Shown piece after piece: positions 57,609-64,000 of a DNA stretch of 64,000 nt. Within the stretch, counting starts at the first letter, position 1. Every line of letters begins with the position of its first letter. The stretch spans positions 17,483,594 to 17,547,593 of the forward strand of contig NC_036453.1 in assembly GCF_002775205.1 (NCBI RefSeq), written 5' to 3'. This DNA comes from Xiphophorus maculatus. Taxonomy: Eukaryota; Chordata; Actinopteri; Cyprinodontiformes; Poeciliidae. The position numbers were made by a program, and so were the translations under genes. The notes under the pieces are model-generated. The model was not told the origin of the DNA. It saw nothing but the letters and a program-made list of their open reading frames with translations, and searched no databases.

Positions 57609-60600
57609 ATGGCTCGGAGACTCTGGCTCTTGCTAAGCAATTTGTTGTTTGTTCTCTCGTTTGGCGCGGAAGGGGCTTACAGCAGGGAGAGAGTTTACTT
57701 TATCGGAATCATAGAGGACGACTGGTCTTACGCACCAAGTGAAAAAAACCTACTGAACGGCCTGAACATCGAAGATGACGAGTAAGTTTTTATGACTTTA
57801 TTCGGGCTTGTTGGAAAGGCCTTTTTAGTGGTCATCTTTACGCTTCCATTTTCATTCATTTGATCTATCACGTTCTGTGGCCAACCCACATGAGGTGCGA
57901 AGGTAAACAGAGACGTTTAATAGTGAAGAGACAAGAAGAAACTGCAAATGAATGGAGAAGGGATTTACTCTTTCTAGATCAAAACTGTTTTTTTTCTTTT
58001 TTTTCGGGTTATTAGGGCACGTTATCAAGGTGTGACAGAGTTTAGACCTCTGACCGGACTGTTGTGCGTGGCTGGAAGTCTGACTGATGCGCAAAATATT
58101 AACAGAGAAAAACGCGCTGCTCTTCTGATGCATCAGTGCACCTACTACGTGTTTTCACACCAGTCACAGAACAGGAAAGGGAAGGCGTAAAAGTTAGTTA
58201 AGTTACGGTGAAGCTGCTGTATGTATATAGAATGAGATGAAAAGGTATTTGATACCTCTCAATTTGATTTTCTTTTTGTTTCAGAACATAAAAGAAAGTT
58301 TTCTTTCAGACCAACTTTAGTTGAGTCAATACAAACTTATTTCAAAATCTCAAGTTATGATTTTAAACTAAACCAGACACATGGCACAGTGTGAAAACAA
58401 TGAATTGCCCTCCAAATCAAATGGCGGCAGCATCAAGGATTTTTGACCACTGGTGGCCTGTTTATGGTCATGCCACAGGATCTCAAACAGACCATCACAC
58501 TACTACCACCGTGTTCCAGCATGATGTTCTCTTTCTGAAATATTATATGTCAGTTTTATGTCAAATGTAATAGGACAGACACCTTCCAAAAAGTTTAATC
58601 TTTGTTTCATCTGTTCATATACCAAAAATGCTTAAGGAACATCACGATGTATAGTGGCAAATATTAGATGGATCTCACAGTTGTTTCTACCTTGGATTTC
58701 TCCTGTGGATAATTTTTCTGTTGTATGATTACTAAACATATGGCCAGCAGTGCCCCAGACATTATTGTCACATTCTTTCGTGACTCCCTGGATGAGATAT
58801 TGCGGTGTTCTTGGAGTAATTTAGCCACTACTATCAATTTGTGTCACTGTTTTTCATTACTTCTTTTTTTTTTTTTTTGCTTCTTGAATTTCTTGCTGCT
58901 TTTTGAGATTAAAAAAAGCAACAAGAAAATACTTCACCATGACGCAAACTGGCAACAGTCTGCTTCATGTTAGACAGGATGTATTTTAGTGATTTTTGTA
59001 TGATTTATTTGATATGGGATGTTTCAACAGCTGATCTGACATTTAAAAGTAAGCATCACGAATTTCTTAAAGTAAACAATAAATAAAAGTGAAGGAATAG
59101 GTTGTTGTGTACTTGAAAGCAACAAAGAGCTTTTTAACATGCAGGATTTGTGAAAAAAGTAATATTTTGTTCTTTTGTTCTCTTTTTCAGTTACTTATTT
59201 CTTGTAAAAAAAAAAAAAAACATTGATCACAGTAAATCCAAGAGAATACTATTTTTTTTTCATAAAAAGCCAAACATCTAATTAATACTTCACCTGAATA
59301 TTGCCAGAGAAAACAGAAAAACATGAACAATCATAAAACACCTTGTCACCACACAGGCATAACGTTTTTTAAAAACCTTTTTATTGCACAACAAGCCAGA
59401 AAGCCCCGCGGTCTTGCAAAAAGATCAAAATAAAGTTACAAGTTTGCATTGTTCTTCTTTTCTGATTGCTGCAGTTTTGAGGTGGATACATAGTAGCTAA
59501 ACTGCATTTGTCACAGGTTCAGAAACAGCTTATTATCTTTGAAAAACATGTAATCATAACAAAAACATCTCAAATTGTAGAGGATCTGGCCAGTTATAAA
59601 CTTTGCTGCATAATTAGCCAAAATCAGCTTCTATAAGATCTAAAAACCTAAAATTTTTTCCAGCTACTTGAGTAAAATTTTACTATGTGCAACACGATAG
59701 AATTGGTTTGTTCACCATAGAGAACAAGTATATGTGTTGAAGATGGCCTTATGGGCTGAGATTTATCTATTTTGTATAGTTCCTCTACTTTATATATAAC
59801 TACTTCCTCCTCTTTCTATTTCAGACATGCGTCTATTTTCTTGGAAAGAGGGAAAGACCGCATTGGCAGTACCTACAAGAAAGCAATGTACAGAGAGTAC
59901 ACAGACGCCACCTACAGCCACCTGGCGGCCCGGCCAGATTGGCTTGGTTTTCTGGGACCCATATTGCGAGCCGAGGTTGATGATGTCATCATAATTCACT
60001 TAAAAAACTTTGCTAACAGGAGCTACTCCATACATCCCCACGGACTTTTCTACGCGAAGGACGCAGAAGGTAAAGTATCACACAATGAACAAGCTCACAG
60101 TTGGAGAGGAATCACAAGTTCTTGTAAAGAGCATGTGTTGGATAGCCATGGCTGAAAATGTGGACGCACGAAGCATTAATTTTCACTGATTATGTCAACT
60201 ATAGTTGCTTATATGCAGTACATATAAGCATTAATGTCATGGTGTTATTTTAGAAAGTGAAAGTATCTCTGCTCAGTTAGTTCTCCAATTTCAAATGACT
60301 GGGAAGCCCTGTTTTAAGCTCCATTACTCCCTGGCCGTCACAGACACTAGTGGAATGTGTTCAGTGGTCTCTTCCAGCTGCTACATTACACAAGAGTAAG
60401 ATTACTCTGACAGCTCTGGGAGGCTTTAGCTTCTGTTGAGCATTTCCTGCTCTCCACCACCCCCTGTAATCGCACCCCATCCTGGGGAAGATTTTTCTTA
60501 ATCACAGTCAAAACACAAACCGCTTATTTATGTTTTTTATCTTCGTGAAGCTTTTCTGTTAAATTTCCACAGATGTACAAACTGAAACTCCTCCGGAATA

Positions 60601-62502
60601 AAAGATGATGTGCTTAAAAGAGGAACTACAAAGGCTGTCATACATATAACTGATACATTTGGTTATTAACCACTGTCATGTGAGGAAAATGCTTTTGGGT
60701 TAAGGTTCACCAGTGCAAAGTGCTCCAAATTCAAATGCACAAAGTGATTTAGCTTTTTGAATGGAAAATATAGAATAAACAGTTACACTCATCCTATAAA
60801 CTACAAAACAGTTCTAAAATTATGCAAAATGCACTGACAGATGATAGTAGGAAGTTTCTTCGCATTGAAAGAAAGTTCTTTCTACTTTTGCCACATTCAT
60901 CCTCCGTATGAGGAACTGCTGGAAAGATATTGACGTCATCTGTCCATTATTGGCTTGTGCTTGATCAGGAGAAGCGATTGCTGCAAAGTCAATAAACTGA
61001 TGCAGTTGGTTGTGAGCTTTTCTGCCTTGTTGCCCTGCTGGAATCAAGTTTGAATGTACTTAATCATCTTTTAATCCTTCTGTATATTGAACTGAGATGA
61101 CTATATACTTCTGTATAAACTGGATCTGTTGGATTTGTAGAATTTGTTGTAAATCAACATTAAATTCACTTGAAAATATTGTGTTCAAAAGATGGAATGC
61201 TAAGGAAAAGAAAGTTGCTATTTCATTAAGTTCTTGACTAATTTTAAGTTAAAAGGCCACAAAATCACTTAAAGAAACTCAAGAGAACCTAAAGTAATTG
61301 AATGATGTGGTAAACCTGAGGAAAGTGAAAGCATATTATTGCTCCTCTTCTGTAAAATTGATCTGAACATGAATAATGAGAGCACTAATCATGGGCTTTG
61401 TTTTATCAGGAGCTCTGTATCCAGACAAGACACTCAATGATTTGAAGGAGGATGACTCTGTCCCTCCAGGGGGCAGCTACACTTACCGCTGGGAGGTAAG
61501 ACCGAGGTTTGCCCCCACAAACGATGACGCCGACTGCCTGACCTGGGTCTACCACTCCCATATTGATACTCCAAAGGATATTGCCTCAGGCCTCATTGGA
61601 CCTCTCATCACATGCAAGAAAGGTACAAAAAAGTATATGAAACACTGTCAGCTTCTGTGGAGAGTTTCATTGTATATATAATATAGAAGAACTGCATTGT
61701 TCTTATCTGCACTATATATGTCTTTAATAATAAGTTAGCTGAACCCAGCATTAATTTTAAAAATAATTCTAAGAGAAGTTATCAAATTAAATAAAAAATA
61801 TCTGAAAAGACATTAAAGAAGCATTTGTTATTTGTGCTCTAAGGAATTCTGAAGAATCCTGGAAGACAAGTTTCCGAGTCGGCCCGCAAGGATGTCGATC
61901 AGGACATCTATTTGTTGTTCAGTGTGGTGGATGAAAACCTGAGCTGGTACCTGGAAGACAACATTAAGAGATGCTCGGAACCAGATGGGGTCTCTTCAGA
62001 CGATCCAGAGTTTGAGGAGTCGAACTTGATGCATGGTGAGAACCTTTCCCCTTTTAAGACTGTTCTCATTGAAAACAACTGCACACATTATCAAAAAAGT
62101 ACTTTTTACTGGTCAATTAGTTTTCCGATTGTAATCCTTTCCTGCTTCCCTTCTGTTGAAAAGTTAATTGTAATAATACTAAATTCTGTAAATACACTAT
62201 TCTTTTAATTTGTTGTTCATTTAGTTCTGTTTTCTTTTGTACTACAGCTATAAACGGGTACACATTTGGTAATCTGCCTGGTATTAAGCTCTGCCAGCAC
62301 CGGCCTGTAGCCTGGCATTTATTTGGGATGGGTAACGAAGTGGATGTCCACAGTGCTTTTTTCCATGGAAACACTCTGCTGGACCGAGGCCACCGCACTG
62401 ATACAATCAGCCTGTTTCCGGCCACGTTCGCTACTGCTACCATGGTCCCAAAAATGAGAGGAAAGTGGCTGCTGAGCTGCCAGGTTAATGACCACTTACA
62501 AG
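57609..62502 (+). CDS. hephl1: Hephaestin-like multicopper ferroxidase, 5' part (five exons)
   Basis: Copper-dependent ferroxidase of the ceruloplasmin/hephaestin/HEPHL1 family, which oxidises Fe(II) for transferrin loading. Exons: 57609-57781, 59825-60069, 61410-61622, 61844-62035, 62248-62502. They join in frame to 359 codons, ending one base into the next codon. The ATG has a good Kozak context (AACATGG) and opens a signal peptide ([17 protein letters not shown]). The exons cover the first pair of cupredoxin domains. Visible ligand motifs: YSIHPHG and VYHSHID (type 2/3 copper histidines), [11 protein letters not shown], and LSCQVNDH (Cys/His of a type 1 site). [24 protein letters not shown] and [13 protein letters not shown] are family signatures. 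About two thirds of the protein lies beyond the window. Hephaestin or ceruloplasmin cannot be fully excluded; [17 protein letters not shown] and the link to TMEM135 favour HEPHL1. Confidence 0.85.
58210..58835 (-). mobile_element. Degraded Tc1-type (third transposase family) copy in HEPHL1 intron 1
   Basis: The complement of the transposase is seen in the expected order: gaccatcacactactaccac, cagcatgatgttctctttct, caccttccaaaaagtttaat, and near the end cattctttcgtgactccctg with gatgag and ttcttggagtaattt. No open frame survives. It does not touch the HEPHL1 splice sites. Confidence 0.6.
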
Positions 62503-64000
62503 GTAGGACAACTTGCCCTTTAACCTTTGTTTCACCTCTGCCCCCTCTAACTGCCTCCCCTGCTGACAGGGGAGAATGTGTGCCTGCGGGGTGCTGCTGT
62601 TTTTGTTACCAGCATTCACATAGCAGAGGGGTGTGTTTCTGTTCAAATTGGGCCATGATGTGTTTTATTGATGTCCAAAGTCCGGTGAACATCCGCCTCA
62701 AAGAATTGCACTCTCTCAAAATACAACAAATACAGCTCCTTGAAAATGTTTTTCACATTTTTATGTGACTGTTTAGGAAAAAAAATTGTTTTTGTTTTGA
62801 GAGAGAGCGATACACTGAATCAGTCAGAGAAATGCGCATTTGTCTTTAGATATTTTATTTAGAAAATCAGAGTAAGTGTCAGCGAGTGAGAAAATAAAAG
62901 CAAGAGAGAAGAAGAATTGAAACGTAACACAATTATCCTTTTATATCTTTTCAGTCACATGTATGGTGTCTTCCATCCATCTCTCTCCTGTAGGGAGTTT
63001 CTCTCAGTTTCTCCCATCTCTGGTTAATTGGAACCTCCGTCCCTAAATCAAACCTGGTTCAAACGAGTTTCGCTTGGAAATAGAAGAAAAAGCATCTTCA
63101 CTGAAACCTCCTACAACACTTTCTCAGAAACCTCCGTTATCAGTTCTTTCTTCCCAGTAAATAAGCCAAAGTTTTAATTTCCAAGACATGACAAATCAAG
63201 ATGATATGGAGAATGAGGTGTGACGAATGCGATCACCATTTGTATTTACCCCACTTTACTACTCTGTTACTCCTAAGTAAAAGCCAGTGCAAAAAAGTGA
63301 CTTAAGGAAGTAGTAAAAGAAAAACTAATGATGTTGATCTCAGTTTGATCAACCACAGAATATGGTTGTTCTGTGCAGGACTCTGAGGTTTGTTTGTAGT
63401 GAATAAACAGAATTATGAAAACTAAAGAACGAAGCAGACATGTCAAAGATAAACCAATTGAGAAATTGGTTTTCCCATAAAACTGTATTACAAGTGTAAA
63501 CTATTTCACAGAGAACTATACAACTCATCATCTAAAACTGGAAAGAATATAGCATAATCACTGATGGTTTTTGTATGAATAGCACCTTTAGCAATCCTGT
63601 CTGTCTGCCATTCGCTGACCAATAAAAACACAGGAATTCATCTCATTTCTGGCTGGGAGAAAGTGAAGAAGTCTTCAATAGGTGCGAACAAAAGTCTCTG
63701 TATTTTCAGCAGCAAATACAGTAGCACCTGTATTTACAGGTGTTTCCAGCTTCCCATTAGCTGCACAAGCATAAACAACAAAAACAGGCTCAATTTTATA
63801 CTTGTTTAACCTTATTTGGGAGCCCCCTTTTCATAACTGCCCTGGGTGACTAAGCAACAAAGCATGATTGCTAATTTACCAAAACATGATCACCTAAGAT
63901 GATTGGTCTTGCAAGAAGAGCTTTAAATGGTGAAACAGAAAAGAGTCCCTTGGTAGTTCAGGAGGTGTCGCAAAACTCACCAGCTTGGGTGGAAAAACTA
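62503..64000 (+). other. HEPHL1 intron 5 (runs off the window)
   Basis: The donor GTAGGA follows [10 protein letters not shown] at 62503. No further exon of the family (the next would continue with a Gly/Met-rich turn and NC-containing segment) is seen up to 64000, so intron 5 is at least 1.5 kb. A pyrimidine-rich stretch and AT-rich unique sequence fill it. I recognise no repeat in it. Confidence 0.6.

Noticed and set aside
62328..62768. 146-codon plus-strand frame
   Set aside because: Only the part up to 62502 is coding (HEPHL1 exon 5). The rest is read-through into the intron after the GTAGGA donor.

Overview
The window is nuclear genomic DNA of a ray-finned (teleost) fish, probably a percomorph. 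Three spliced vertebrate genes can be read exon by exon with GT/AG junctions. The space between them is AT-rich and full of degraded Tc1/mariner copies, MITEs, tRNA-related SINE pieces, a truncated LINE and long (GT)n and (TA)n arrays. There are no bacterial-style operons, CRISPR arrays, tRNA or rRNA genes.

Layout. 1-27.0 kb is a gene-poor tract. It holds many decayed Tc1-type copies (at least two large families, called A and B here), one clean 235-bp MITE, SINE-like fragments, and several unique-looking stretches rich in TAAT-type motifs that could be conserved enhancers. 27,385-43,192 (minus) carries the complete coding part of LTN1 (listerin): 32 coding exons, 1,767 codons, ending in the RING domain. 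46,602-54,367 (minus) carries the complete coding part of TMEM135: 15 exons, 473 codons. 57,609-62,502 (plus) carries the first five exons of a multicopper ferroxidase, best called HEPHL1; the gene runs off the right edge.

Relations. LTN1 and TMEM135 lie in tandem on the minus strand, 3.4 kb apart. TMEM135 and HEPHL1 are head to head, 3.2 kb apart. The gene products do not form one pathway: LTN1 acts in ribosome-associated protein quality control, TMEM135 in peroxisomal/mitochondrial lipid metabolism, HEPHL1 in copper-dependent iron oxidation. LTN1 is on human chromosome 21, while TMEM135 and HEPHL1 are on chromosome 11, so the three-gene block is a fish-type linkage.

The best structures for a second look are two nested insertions in LTN1 introns. 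In intron 17, a GC-rich, 5'-truncated LINE with a 363-codon open frame and an 11-bp target duplication sits inside an internally deleted Tc1 element. In intron 7, one MITE copy sits inside another and ends about 25 bp from a splice donor. I found no convincing undescribed biological system. Repeat family names come from recognition of typical fish repeat sequences, not from a database search.
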